Origin: Polyodon spathula | Taxonomy: Eukaryota > Chordata > Actinopteri > Acipenseriformes > Polyodontidae | NCBI RefSeq assembly: GCF_017654505.1 | Contig: NC_054536.1 | Coordinates: 12,321,794-12,385,793 of the forward strand | Length of the DNA stretch: 64,000 bases | Reading direction: 5' to 3' | Notes under the pieces: generated by a model | The model's database searches: none | What the model was told of the DNA's origin: nothing | What the model saw: the letters and a program-made list of their open reading frames with translations, nothing else | Shown here: one piece after another, positions 22,134 through 33,298 of the stretch | Numbering within the stretch: position 1 is the stretch's first letter | Layout: every line of letters begins with the position of its first letter | Made by a program: the position numbers and the translations under genes

Positions 22134-22137
22134 TTAA

Positions 22138-23676
22138 TGAAGACCCACTTTTATTAAACACTGAAAAGGAGCTAGCCTAGTCAGAACTCCAGCAGAATAA
22201 ATATTTCCTTGCCACCCGAGCAAGGCTATCCAGTTTGTTTTCTCACTTGTCTAGTACTTCTTTTTTTGTTTCCAGTCTCTTCAGGTTGGAAGCTTAGAAG
22301 TAGTTTTGCTCAGGGCTATAATGTGTAGCAATAATCTGGACTGTGTGGGCTTTTACAAGTTGTTTCATTAAGCTCGCACTTGACAAACAACCCAGGCACT
22401 ATAACATGCCTTAAATGGCAGATTATGATATCAATTTCAGAATTAGGACAACATATTGATAATTGTTTCTGATCATAACTGTCCCTAAAGTTTTCAGAAC
22501 ATCATTTAGATAAGGAAACAATAACTAAACATTCCTCACCATAATTAGGGCATCATTGCAAAACTGTGTGTCTGTGTGTTCTAATTAGTCTAATTAGTCA
22601 AATTTTTTGTAAAAATAATGCATGCATGCACAATGACAGGTTCTTGTTAATGTTTGATGAACATCACCTAAACTAGGTGGTTTTGTGTGGGTTCTGAGAC
22701 AGTTTTAATACCATATACAAAAGAAAATATAAAAATGTTTTTATTGATAGCACTAAATAATATTGAATAAGCACTGAATAATCTAATCGAATCCCAAAGT
22801 TACCGCTTTTTTTTCGGCACTCGCCCGCTAGACTTGCCAGACCACCGGGTTTCGCCCTTAATATAATTTTATATATTCTCAAAGCATGCAGTACAAAAGC
22901 AGACTTTACAAAGCAATATTGAACCTGTGAACAAAATACCTACAATTACTGATGAAGAGAGATGTTTTTTAAAAACCTTGTAGGAATGCCCATCTCAGAA
23001 ATGCTCATCCACTATGGAGCAGAGAAGGGTAAGAGGTGAACAGTGCTCATTACAACAAAAACAGAGGTAGCACGCTGCCATTGCTGCACTATTAATATCT
23101 GATAAAAAAAAAAAAAAAATCCATTGACCCTGTCCTTTTTTATTTTGACAAGGGTTTACAACAAACTTCTAAGTGCATGCCATTGGGTGTCATTTATGGC
23201 AATTAAGGAGGAGAGATGCTAATGTTTCAGAAAGCAGCATCATAAGAATGTACCAATAATGAAACCTGCTTTGCATTAAAATGGTGTTTCTAACAACTTT
23301 GTAAGATTTCAGAATGATATTACAGAAACATTCCAATTTTACTCACGTAATCATGGCCATCCAGGTTTACTGCAGATACAACTGGAGCGTTCTACTGGTC
23401 ATCTCTGCTTTTTTATATCTCCGTGGGTAGTTTCTATTCAGATTCCCTCACAGCAAAAAAGGGATTAAAGTGCTATGCTAAAGTTGTGTCAACATACTAA
23501 CGCTACTACTAATTAAATTAAGTTTATTTTTTAAAAGTTAACATGTGCTTTGCTTTTTGGTTACTCAGCATTGAGACTATTTTGCTATTTTATACTACCC
23601 ATTTTGACACATGGAACAATGTTAATCGTACCAAACTGGCACTGGAATGCGTATTTCCAAAATCTAGAAAACAACA
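22138..23676. other. Non-coding AT-rich DNA
   Basis: I see no gene. A poly-A run lies at 23104-23119 and short direct words (TAATTAGTCTAATTAGTC) near 22580. Confidence 0.4.
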
Positions 23677-23784
23677 GTACAGTGACAGTATGATGATATC
23701 ACAAATCTAGAGAAAGAACATTTCATTCTGGTACAATGACAGTATGATGATATCATAAATCTAGAGAAAGAACATTTCATTCTG
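23677..23784. repeat. 54-bp tandem duplication
   Basis: Two adjacent 54-bp copies (23677-23730 and 23731-23784) start GTACARTGACAGTATGATG and end ATTTCATTCTG. They differ at two positions. Confidence 0.95.
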
Positions 23785-23852
23785 GGTGGTTCTTCCTTCT
23801 TTGGTTCCCAGGACAACAATGGCTCCTCCCCCTCTGATTCTGGAGATGGCAG

Positions 23853-24090
23853 TGCTTCTCCATCTAACTTGAAACAGTGGTGCTTCTTCCTCTGGCTCTG
23901 GAGACAGCGGTGCTTCTTCCTCTGACTCTGGAGACAGCGGTGCTTCTTTCTCTAGCTGTGGAGACAGCGATGCTTCTTCCTCTGGCCCTAGAGACAATGA
24001 TACTTTTCCAACTGGCTCTGGAGAAGGCAATGCTTTTCCATCTGGCTCTGGGAACAGCGATGCTTCTCTATCTGGCACTGGTTTTGGCAG
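23853..24090 (-). repeat. 30-bp minisatellite, about 8 units
   Basis: Units of 30 bp such as TGCTTCTTCCTCTGGCTCTG... run from 23881 to 24090, with a 28-bp unit before them. The minus strand is open across 24132-23761 (123 codons) and reads as ten-residue repeats of the EPEEEAPLSP type. The period is a multiple of three and the frame is preserved, unlike the other minisatellites here, so it may be a scrap of a repeat-containing coding sequence, perhaps from a mobile element. I recognise no domain on either side of the repeats. Confidence 0.75.
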
Positions 24091-25032
24091 CAGCACTCTG
24101 GTTCCGGCAGCAGCCCTTCTTCCCTCAGTCACTGATTGCTCTCTCTCTTTGTGCCGCAGTGGCCTGTATCAATGCTCTTAACATATCTTCCACGGAGTGG
24201 TATTTGTAGTATGTTCTTCGTGATTGAAACATCTGGAAAAAAGCTGTACTTTAACAAGGAACTGGAGGCTAATTAAAGAACATCTAAAGAGAATCCCCAT
24301 AACTCAAATTTGTTATATTTGTAAATTGTTAACTAATTTAGCAGACATGTGGTTACCTTGGGATTCTTGATGTAAGGACCTACATTGCACATTTGAGTAA
24401 TGAAAAAAAAAAAATCTCCAAATGATTCAGTTTAAATGTATTTGATGTGAAAACATATACAGGCATTCAAGATAAAACTAAGCTAAAGCAATTAAAATAA
24501 AGTAGAATATTTTTGCAAAATAAGTAATAACAAATTAATATTGACCTCAAAAACTGCCAGAGAATCAATACATTCTGAGAGTAATAAATTAGGACTTCCT
24601 TCTAGCAAATATCTTAGGACTGATTTACTAAGCTTTGCTTAAGTGCAACTGTCACCTTATTATAATTTGTCATCATTGTGTGGCTGTCTGAAACATCCTG
24701 GAACTGTGCTAGTGATAAGAATGCAAAGTGCTTTTCTTAGCAAGAAACTGGTTAGAAATACATAAGTAAAAGCAAAACAACAGGCAAGCATATGTTAATA
24801 AAACTATAATAATAAAGTAACAGACAAACTAATGTTAATAATAATGAAGCAAAACAAGATGGTCAAAAAGTTTAAAATCACTATGTACTATGAAATTAGC
24901 TGCTGGGTGTGTTCTATCACAATGGTAGAGGCTAAAATAATGGGCGTCACGTCGGGTTAACTGTCAAACTAAATTAACACAGCACACCTACACATGTTAC
25001 AAAATGCAGCAGCAATATACAAGACATGCACA
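24091..25032. other. Non-coding AT-rich DNA
   Basis: I see nothing gene-like. A poly-A run is at 24402-24413. Confidence 0.4.
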
Positions 25033-25230
25033 TTATTTAACAGAATGGTGAAGAAACTCACCAGAACAGGAAACACCAAATTGCTTTGCGACTTGTACCT
25101 GATTCAATTTTTTTTCAAAAGTTCGAACAATTTCCAACTTTGTGGAGCAAGAGAAACAGCAACGCATTTTGAGGTTTGTTTGCATGCCATTTTGTAGTGA
25201 TAATGTGCACTCGTGGAAACCAGAATACAA
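25033..25230 (-). pseudogene. Tigger/pogo-type CENP-B HTH fragment
   Basis: The minus-strand frame contains STKLEIVRTFEKKLNQVQ then VAKQFGVS, the CENP-B N-terminal (psq) helix-turn-helix signature found at the start of Tigger/pogo transposases, where it binds the transposon ends. Just upstream, an overlapping frame reads MACKQTSK, the usual type of start, displaced by a one-base frameshift near 25150. Nothing downstream resembles the DDE core, so this is a truncated remnant. Confidence 0.65.
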
Positions 25231-25609
25231 AACAGTTCAATGATATGATGGCAGTTCTGGAAAGATTTAAACCAATCAGTGTCCCTCAAGACAGTCTTGT
25301 GATGACAAGTTGCTTTTTTTACAAAACAGTACTGTCTGTATCCATTGTGACCAAATCATTACACTGTGTAACAATTTTTTTTTTTTTTTTTTTTGTTCCT
25401 GGGTAGTAACTGTTATTTCCTAATTGTTTATGCCTCAAAAGTATAGAAAATGGCTATTATTCCCCACAAACTTTGCTTTTGTGACCAGTACAGTGATATT
25501 TCAAAATATCACTATTTCCAATGGGAAAACGGGCAAATGTGTGTCTTTTCGTTCACATAAAGTCAGAAAAAAATAAGATATGAATCCAAATTAACATGCA
25601 TTTATACTA

Positions 25610-25717
25610 AAGTAATACAAAAATGACTACAAAAGATTTTACTGTTTTTACAGTATAATCGTAAATCTCGAAAAAGTACTCACTTCTAAATCTTTTGTAG
25701 TCATTTTTGTATTACTT
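25610..25717. repeat. Perfect 30-bp inverted repeat with 48-bp loop
   Basis: AGTAATACAAAAATGACTAC... (25610-25639) is exactly reverse-complemented at 25688-25717, with 48 bases between. It may be the core of a MITE or a recent fold-back, and would form a strong hairpin in RNA or single-stranded DNA. Confidence 0.95.
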
Positions 25718-25821
25718 ACCCGGTGCCAAGAAGGTGTTCTTTTAAGCGAAGTTCCTGTTCCTTTAGCTGGAGCATTTACAATGGAAAAACTCTGTTTCAT
25801 CACAAGAGTGTTCCCTTAGCC

Positions 25822-25890
<69 letters not shown>
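25690..25890. repeat. Possible Tigger-type end plus (TA)n microsatellite
   Basis: GGTGTTCTTTTAAGCGAAGTT and GTGTTCCCTTAGCCGAA (25732-25823) look like the TTAAGCGAA-type ends of Tigger MITEs. They are followed by a (TA)n array at 25824-25887. The microsatellite is certain; the transposon reading is weak. Confidence 0.45.
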
Positions 25891-25894
<4 letters not shown>

Positions 25895-25944
25895 GATGTT
25901 TTGTCGTAGGAAACAGAAAAACAGAAGAAAGTGGTCCAAAATCA

Positions 25945-26632
25945 AACATCAGGACTGGTTTTATTGTGGTAGCTCAGTTGTCATTAGGACCTAACAAAGA
26001 ACCGTTATTATTGTGTTTTGTTTACCTAAACGTGGGATTTGAAGGGTTACTGTGAAAAAGGGTGTGTTTACCACATTCAAAATGGAATAACACAATAGAA
26101 CATCCACAAAGACACACAAGTTCACAAATCCAGAGTGAGTGTTATAGTGCTCGTGGTGAAATACACTTTATTTGTGTACAATGGTGCAGTGATGTTCAGG
26201 TTTAGTGCTGGCTTGTAGTGACAGCTCCAGATCGTGTCAGTCATCTAATAACAACAAACAAGTAGATTTTTAGACATAACAAAACAAACAAAACACTCAC
26301 AGTAATTCCACAGTACTCATTTCCGGTTTTAGCTTAACCATAACAAAGGAACAGATCACCTTGCTATGTCCCCTTATGTACCATCAGTCATGCCCCCTTG
26401 CTTAGCGAGTGCAACCGTTTGTTCTCCAATCCAAGGTTGCCACATTGCTTCCCTTCCGGGTTGATGACTTGGTGTACCATAGCACGGCCCCCTTTCTAGA
26501 TGGCCGACTTCCACCTATCCCTGGGAATGAATTGTCAGGCCATCCAGTACGGGGCACTGTGTTCCCTTTACACAGCGCCCTCACAGGTTGGGTTGGAGAT
26601 TTATAACCAAGGTTCATTAATTCTCTGTCACA
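25945..26632 (-). repeat. 3' LTR remnant of the 26-29.7 kb element
   Basis: The right edge ...TTAATTCTCTGTCACA is a clear LTR end. The stretch 26078-26220 (CATCCACAAAGACACACAAG...GTGCAGTGATG) is shared with 29640-29750 of the other LTR. The outer boundary is approximate because similarity fades. Confidence 0.75.
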
Positions 26633-26779
26633 TATCCCAACGCTCAAAGTGGAGCCAAAGGAACACTCAGCTAAATCTGCTTTTCCCATTATTCCTCCCT
26701 CCCGGGAAAACTAATCTCATTTTTATGTTCTTTCCCTGCACGTGGATCATATAATACATGAAGGGATACAATGCCAGAT

Positions 26780-27244
26780 ACCACAAGTTATCTGGGCATT
26801 GCTGTCCTTCATTGTGCTTAAACACTTCAGTGGGATATGGTCTGTGACGAGATCAAATGAATGCGAATGATGGAGCATGTTTTTACTGAGATACATGATG
26901 GGATGTTCTACTCCGTCTACGTTTGGGTCTACTGCCCTCAGCCCAACATTTGAAGCATCAGTGTGGAGGATGAATCTCTTTATAAAATCTAGTGTGATGA
27001 GAGTGCAGGCCTGGCAAGGTCTCTTATTGATAGTATCAAATGCCCCCTGACATTCTCCTTACCACTTAATCAAATTTGGAGCACTCTTCTTAGTGAGGTC
27101 AACTAAGGAACTGACCACTGTGACATACTCAGGGATGAATCTACAGTAATAACCGGCCAACCCCAGTAGATATCTCACCTGAGCCTTGGTTTTGAGGCTT
27201 GCCATATCCATCAAAGCCTGGACTTTGGTGACAATGGGTTTCAC
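26780..27244 (-). pseudogene. Gypsy RNase H and RT tether, degraded
   Basis: The frame 27244-27059 reads LLGLAGYYCRFIPEY...LVDLTKKSAPN, the end of RT. Further downstream, in interrupted frames, come FILHTDASNVGLRAV (the TDAS motif of RNase H, about 26945-26990) and LVTDHIPLKCL (about 26830-26860). Deletions between these motifs remove part of the domain. Confidence 0.75.
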
Positions 27245-27648
27245 CCTTCCATTTCACATGATAAATCCCAAATAGAGTTTCTGTTTTGGCAAACGCACAT
27301 TTTCTCAAGTTAGCTGTCAGCCGGGCTACCCTCATGATGTGGGTGTAAGACCTGGGCCATCAGTCTCTGAAAGGTAGCAGGCACATCATGTAGCACAAAC
27401 AGTATGGTTATAAAATGGAACAGGCCATCAGGAGTTGAAAATGTGTTTTCCTCTCTAGAGCTGCGGATTAAGGGGATCTGCCAGTATCCCTTCATCAGGT
27501 CCAAAGTGGAGATAAATCTAGCCACTCCCAGTCTGTCGAGAAGTTCATCGACCTGAGGCATGGGGTAGGCATAAAATTTGGCAATAGCATTTACCTTAAG
27601 GAAATCAACGCAGAAGCGGTTGGTGCCATCCTTTTTGGCGACTATCAA
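27141..27648 (-). pseudogene. Gypsy reverse transcriptase lacking YIDD
   Basis: The frame 27648-27310 begins VAKKDGTNRFCVDF and includes YPMPQVDELLDRLG, TLDLMKGYWQIPL and PATFQRLMAQVLHPH. It then jumps within a few bases to ...RVARLTANLRKCAFAK, so the catalytic YIDD segment (some 40 residues) is deleted. The N-terminal lead-in (LEIRAIEPSRSKW) lies in another frame at 27846-27658. Confidence 0.85.
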
Positions 27649-27984
27649 AACTGGACTTCACCACTTGCTCCTGGAAGGCTCAATTGCCCTAATTTCAAGC
27701 ATCACCTGTACTTCTTTGCTAACCTCACTTCGTTGGGATCCAGTAAGGTTTCTCTCACACCGTGACACCTGGGAGAGTGATAATGGCATATTCAACAAGG
27801 TTAGTTCTACCAGGCAAGTCAGAAAAAACATAATTGAACTCCTCAATTAAATTACACAGTTTTCTTTGCTGGTCTGGAAGTCACCCACTGGAATGTCTCT
27901 GGTGATAGGGGACTCTAGACAGGGGCCTAAATAATCCTTTACATAAATAAGGCCTTTGGCTATAAATAAGGCCTCCTTTGCCTG

Positions 27985-28990
27985 CTATGGCTTTAACAAA
28001 TTTACGTGATAAATTTCTTGTTCATTACGGCGATTGTGCTGCTTAATTTCATAATTTACCTTTCCTATAGCCCACATCACCTCATATAGCCCATGCCATT
28101 TAGCACACAGTTTTGATTCTGATGAGGGAAGAAGCAGCATTACTTTGTCTCCTGGTCGAAAGGTCATAATCTGCATTTTTATTGTAATGCTGCTATTGTC
28201 GGTGCTGAGCCGATTTGAGATTGTCTTGGGCAAAACAACTGACCAAATCCAGGCGATCTCTAAGTAGGAGCACATGCTGCAGTACATTTTTGGACAAGCC
28301 TTTGTGCTCTTCCCACCCCTCTCTCAACAGATCAAGGATGCCGCGAGGCTGTTTGCCATAGAAGAGCTCAAAGGGGGACAACCCTGTCGAACTTTGCACC
28401 ACCTCTCACACTACAAAAAGGAGGTAGGGGAGGATCCAATGTTTTTGTTCTTGGTTCACAAATCGTCTCAGCATCTGCTTTACGGTCTGATTAAAGCGCT
28501 CCACCAAACCATCTGTCTGTGGATGTTAAATGGATGTCCTGATGGGACATATTTTTTATATTTTGTATACTTGCTGTAACATGTTAGACAGGAAGTTAGT
28601 TTCATGATCAGTCAATATCTTTTTGGGTTCCCTACTCTTAACATAATCTGCACTAGTTCGTTGGCTATTGCACCTGCACTAGTGGATTTCAATGGAACTG
28701 CTTCCGGGTATCGCGTTGCTTAATCTATCACCACTAATATATGTGTCTACCTGGAATGAGACGGTAGCAAAGGGCCCATTATGTCCATTACAATGCATTC
28801 AAAGTGGGTGGAAATAATCAGCAGTGGTACTAAAGGGGCAGGGCACACTTGACCCGGCGCTAATCCCTGGCAGTCTGGGCATGTGGCTACATATTTCGAC
28901 ACTTCATTATGAAGCTCTACCCAATAAAATTGAGCCAACATGCGTTGCCTGTTTTATCAGCTCCGAGCTGCCCCGCAAAAGGGATGTCAT
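27985..28990 (-). pseudogene. Gypsy integrase, degraded
   Basis: Pieces in order on the minus strand are: FYWVELHNEV...CPDCQ (zinc motif end) to VMDIMGPL (first catalytic Asp region) at 28941-28747; the DxxTNF region about 28600; QSSTGLSPFELFYGKQPRG at 28402-28330; and FRPGDKVMLLLPSSES...LYEV...YEIKQ...INLLKP (C-terminal domain) at 28170-27985. Several frame changes and a missing YHPQ region show that it is dead. It lies upstream of RT, as in the other two elements. Confidence 0.82.
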
Positions 28991-29032
28991 GTGCCAGCCT
29001 CATGAACTCAAGCCGACAAGACAGAGGAACCA

Positions 29033-29400
29033 TCAATTATGGTACAGGTTGTGTGTCTTCTCTGTGATGTTTAGGCGACAAAGACTGGCTTGCTTTATCA
29101 AGTCGTATTGGGCAGCGTCAGCCTCCCTGATCAAGCAGGGCTCTAGCTGGCTAACCCAGAACTCCTTTAGCCATGACGTGGTGGTAGCCAAACACGCACA
29201 CATGGCCAGGTATGTTATCTGGTCATCCTCTGCCATCATTTTCTGTGCTCGTGCCTTTGGAGCCATCATCACTGGTCCCATTGGTGCGTTGGGCATCATC
29301 GCAATACCGACCCTCTCGATTAGAGCTGTGTACCTCTCCTCTCTCCTTCTTTCCTAGGCCTACCGTTTGCTACCCAGTGTCTCTAGCAGCACTGACACTG
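29033..29400 (-). pseudogene. Gypsy gag N-terminal fragment
   Basis: MAEDDQITYLAMCACLATTT corresponds to TAEDRPDAYLEVFEAMATSA of the intact gag at 9.0-9.4 kb, and LKEFWVSQLEPCLIREADAA to the following capsid-like region. The reading stops near 29033 and the sequence then passes, in other frames, into integrase at about 28990. The zinc knuckle and protease are therefore missing. Confidence 0.75.
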
Positions 29401-29420
29401 TAGCGTGTTATGACACCACA

Positions 29421-29757
29421 TGTGGCAAAGTGGTTTGCAGTGCGCAGGTGTAGTGGTGATGTGATTAGTTAACAAAAGACAGACAACACGATTCAAACTG
29501 GTTTATTTTGTAAATGCTGGTCTGGCGACCACAAAGAATAATCCCAGGCAATACATGGCAATGTGTATTGCACTGTTCCAAAACAACTGGTTGCAGTCCC
29601 TAAATAATAAGACACAGTTCAAAATTAATAAACACAGTAGAGCACACACAAAGACACACATGTTCACAAGTCCAGACTGAGTGCCATAGTGCTTGTGGTG
29701 AAATACAATTTATTAGTTTACAATGGTGCAGTGTTGTCCAGTTTTAGTGCTGGTTTA
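29421..29757 (-). repeat. 5' LTR remnant of the 26-29.7 kb element
   Basis: It starts TGTGGCAAAGTGG, the same edge as the solo LTR at 34167, and continues with shared blocks (GGTTTATTTTGTAAATGCTGGTC, GGCAATACA). It breaks off near 29757, so only about half of the LTR remains. Just inside, the minus strand reads TGGTGTCATAACACG, a primer-site-like sequence starting with TGG. Confidence 0.8.
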
Positions 29758-30521
29758 CGGTAGGTTTACTAGCTTTCAAACTTACTATTTTGACTTTATT
29801 GTACTGTATTATTATGTTTTGAATATTACACATATATGTACAAGAAATGTACATCTGCACATGTTGGCCACAAGAATAAAGTTTCAGATCATCCTGATGC
29901 TGTAACTTGTTTGTGAATTTTTGTTTAGAGGATTCTGCCACCATTTCCCTACTATCTTGACAATAAATGTTAATAAATGCCCCAGGATAAGACACCAGTA
30001 GTTGTAAGTCATTAATTGTAATAGATTAAAATAAAGATGCATTCAGGCAAATACATATAATCAAACTGCACGGAAATGTGCTAAAATTAGCCAATTTCAT
30101 ACACACTTCATTGATAGCATCACCCTTCAATGCAAACAAAGAATAAATCAAATGCATCCCTAATAATAGTTCAGAAAATATTAATAGTTAAGATCTTGCA
30201 TGCAGTGATTCGTTTTATAATTAGTCTACAATGTTCGCGCTTTGTGCTTTAGTCATCTATCGTTGCTGGTCTCTAAGCTCTTAAAACAAATTGAAAACTA
30301 TTAAATAATTGTATAGATTTAGGGTAAGAACAATTAAGTTAAATTAACATTTAAAGGTGGCCTTTCAAAAAATGTCACATGAGTGATCAGATGACTTAAT
30401 TTGATCTCCAATTAGTATCTGTAGCATTAAACCTCATTACTGAAGAAAAATTTGATCTTCTATTTATATATATTTATATATATATATATATATCTATATA
30501 TAATATATATATATATATATA
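29758..30521. other. Non-coding AT-rich DNA with TA repeats
   Basis: I see no gene. (TA)n tracts occupy 30466-30521 and lead directly into the Tc1 end. Confidence 0.45.
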
Positions 30522-31280
30522 CAGTGTCTATAGAAAGTCTACACCCCCTTGAACTTTTTTAACATTTTGTTCTGTCAGTGCCTCAGAGTTTCATGCATTT
30601 AAATGAGGATTTTTTTCCAATTATCTACATACCATACTCCACACTGTTAAAGGGAAAAAAGTTTTTAGTGAGAAAAAAATTACATATTAAAAATACAAAA
30701 CTGAAAGATCAGAATTGGGTAACTCTCCACCTCCCTGAGTTAATATTTGGTGGAAGCACCTTTGGCAGCAATTACAATTTTTCTGTACTTTCATTTTCCC
30801 TTCTCTCCCTGCCGATGAGAAACATCCCCATAACATGATGCTGCCACCACCATGCTTCACCACCATGCTTCACAGTAGGGATGGTGTTCTTTTGGTGATG
30901 CGCTTTGTTGGGTTTGCATCAAACATAAAGCTTTGCATTTAGGCCAAAACGTTCCATTTTAATTTTGTTAGACCGCAAAACTTTTTGCAACATGGCTACA
31001 GAATCTCTTGAGTATTTTTTGTATGCTTCAAACAGAATTCAAGGTGGGCTTTCTTGACTAAAATACAGGCCAGATTTGTGGAGTGGTTGGGATATTGTTG
31101 TCACATGTACAGTTTGACCAGTCTTGGTTATAAAAGTCTGTAGCTCTTACAAAGTTGCCATTGGCCTCTTGGTAGCCTCTCTGATCAGTCTTCTTGCTCG
31201 GTCTTCCAGACTGGAGGGACAGCCTGGTCCTGGTAGGGTCTTGGTGGTGCCATACACCTTCCACTCCACATGCACTACCC
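30522..31280 (-). mobile_element. Tc1/mariner fossil, internally deleted
   Basis: The left edge CAGTGTCTATAGAAAGTCTA follows a TA and is a Tc1 inverted-repeat end. On the minus strand the remnants of transposase read GRPSKKTDQRG (inter-helix basic motif after the first HTH), TFMTKTGQT-like and TTIPT/TPQIW pieces, HHPYCEAW...SIMLWG-like words (about 30870-30830) and, after a deletion, [11 protein letters not shown] (about 30780), the usual C-terminus. The interior DDE region is mostly lost. The right inverted repeat is not visible, so the right end is approximate. Confidence 0.75.
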
Positions 31281-31839
31281 AGCAGAGGGAACCACAGAAA
31301 CTGCTGAATTCATCCTGAAATCATATGAATCATTACAATTTAACATCGGTGGAGGCCAATTAACTTGGTGTGTGATTTTGATTTTGAATATATTGTCTAA
31401 TATCAGTTAATCTGTACCCATTTTAAATAAAGCATAGTAGTATTCTATACTGTATGATGGGCAAACTGTATGATCTACTGTAATAGCAGGTCATATGATA
31501 TGCAATTTTCTTCCATCACTAAACACTCCAGATAATGTATCCTGTCAAGTAGTGTGAAACAATTTCAATAAGACTGTAGTTAAAAAATGTCTTGTTTCTA
31601 AGATTAGTAGCACACATTTATAATTTGATAAAACTTTTCAGACCATACATCATTTTTCAATTTTTCATATGACAAGAAGAAGTATGAGTTATAAACTGGA
31701 GATGAGGTAGTGAATATAAATACATTGAACACAATGAGTCTTTTGTGCTTGTGTGTGTGTATACTGAAAATGTTCGGATGCCAAACTGCAGCCCATCTTT
31801 ATCAGAGCAAGCCCGTGATTGCTTGAAAAACAAGACAAA
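31281..31839. other. Non-coding DNA
   Basis: I see no gene. This may include the unrecognised 5' part of the LINE that follows. Confidence 0.35.
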
Positions 31840-32164
31840 AACTGTGGTATTTTCTGGGATACTGCCGGCACTTGCAAAGGAGCATACAGACAGCTAGAAA
31901 TAATTAATCTAAACGCAAGGCTGAAAACGTGGTGCATACAGGAAGGCTTCACCTATCTTGAACATTAGACCACATTCTACAACAAGGAATATCTATATAG
32001 GCAGGACAGACTGCACTTAAATAAAAAGGGAACCAATCTATTTGGAGAAAAGATCCTCAAACAGGTTCAGAAGCATTTAAACAAGAAAGGAAGGGGGGAG
32101 AAAAAAACCAGAAGGGAGACCACATAAAAACAAAGACAACAACTCAGGTAAGACAGATATTAAA

Positions 32165-33002
32165 TGTATTTATCTAAATGCTAGAAGTATCAAAAACAAA
32201 ATGTTAGACCTTGAAGTTACTGCACTAACAAGTAACTATGATGTGATAGGTGTTACAGAAACTTGGTTGTCTGAGAGTGATGGGGACGAATATAATATTT
32301 GTGGGTATACACTGTATAGGAAAGACAGGCAGGACAGAAGAGGCAAAGGGGTAGCGCTATAAATAAGAAACAGTCTTGAAGCCCAGGTGTTAAATCTGGA
32401 GGAAGAAAATGACACCGAATCAATATGGGTCAGAATAGCGGACAAAAATTCAAAGGACATAATAATAGGAGCATGCTATAGACCGCAAAATTCAGATGCT
32501 GAGCAAAATAATCTGTTATAGAATGACAAGAAATGCATGTAGCAAAGGAGAAGCCATACTAATGAGGGATTTCAACTTCCCCCATATAAAATGGGAAAAT
32601 CCAGTGGGGAGCATGACAGTTGAAATTGAAATGGTGGAAATAACAAATGACTGCTTCCTAACACAATTCGTCAAGGCACCGACTAGAGGGGAGGCATGCC
32701 TTGATTTAGTCTTTTCAAATAACGAAGACAGAATAACTAAAACAGAAGTCAGAGAACCACTGGCAAACTCAGACCACAACATGGTCTCATCTAAAGGGAT
32801 TTTTAAAACCCCAAAAGTAGTGACTAAAGCTAAGGATTACAATTTTAGAAAGGCAAACTATGAAGGTATGAAACAGAGACTAACAGAAGTAGATTGGAGT
32901 AAAATAGAGAAAACATCCACAGAAAAAGGATGGCTGTTTTTTTTTTTTCTTTTTAAATGTAGTACTAGAGGTCCAAAACAATTCTATCCCAAAAGTATTT
33001 AA
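32165..33002 (+). pseudogene. LINE APE endonuclease, broken
   Basis: The first open stretch has LNARSIKNKMLDLE, VIGVTETWLSES and YTLYRKDR, with an in-frame TAA after RGKGVAL near 32360. The second, 32496-33002, reads in a shifted frame into FNFPHIKWENP, CLDLVFSN and ANSDHNMV (the SDH motif of APE nucleases). The enzyme nicks target DNA to prime reverse transcription. A poly-T interruption near 32937 disrupts the linker. Confidence 0.82.
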
Positions 33003-33298
33003 ATCTAAATTTAACACAAAATTGTCATAATGGTTTAATAGATCAATGTTAAAAAATATTCAGTGAAAAAAGACACTTAACGGAGCGTTTAAAAGGGACT
33101 AAAAACAAAGTACACAGAAAGAGTACTCGGAACTGCAAACGCAAGTCACAAAGGAAGTTAGAAAGGCCAAGAGAGCAATAGAAATGAACATTGCTAAAGG
33201 GGCTAAAACCAGTTCCAAAATGTTTTTCCAATATTACAACAGCAAGAGAACATTCAAAGAGGTGAAATGTCTAAGAGATACAAATGGCAAAATCATAG

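Larger units (their letters stand above)
25945..29757 (-). mobile_element. Decayed Gmr1-like gypsy element
   Basis: This minus-strand element has LTR remnants at both ends (left about 25945-26632, right 29421-29757) and a degraded interior. Read on the minus strand, the order is a gag fragment, then integrase, then reverse transcriptase, then RNase H. Protease and most of gag and the integrase N-terminus are deleted. It has many stops, and the RT YIDD box is lost. It is clearly older than the 4.5-10.2 kb element, and its LTRs are of the same family as the solo LTRs at 16.3 and 34.2 kb. Confidence 0.85.

Noticed and set aside
25763..25945. Ile-Tyr repeat frame
   Set aside because: It is a translation of a (TA)n microsatellite; the same applies to frames at 57.3 and 60.5 kb.
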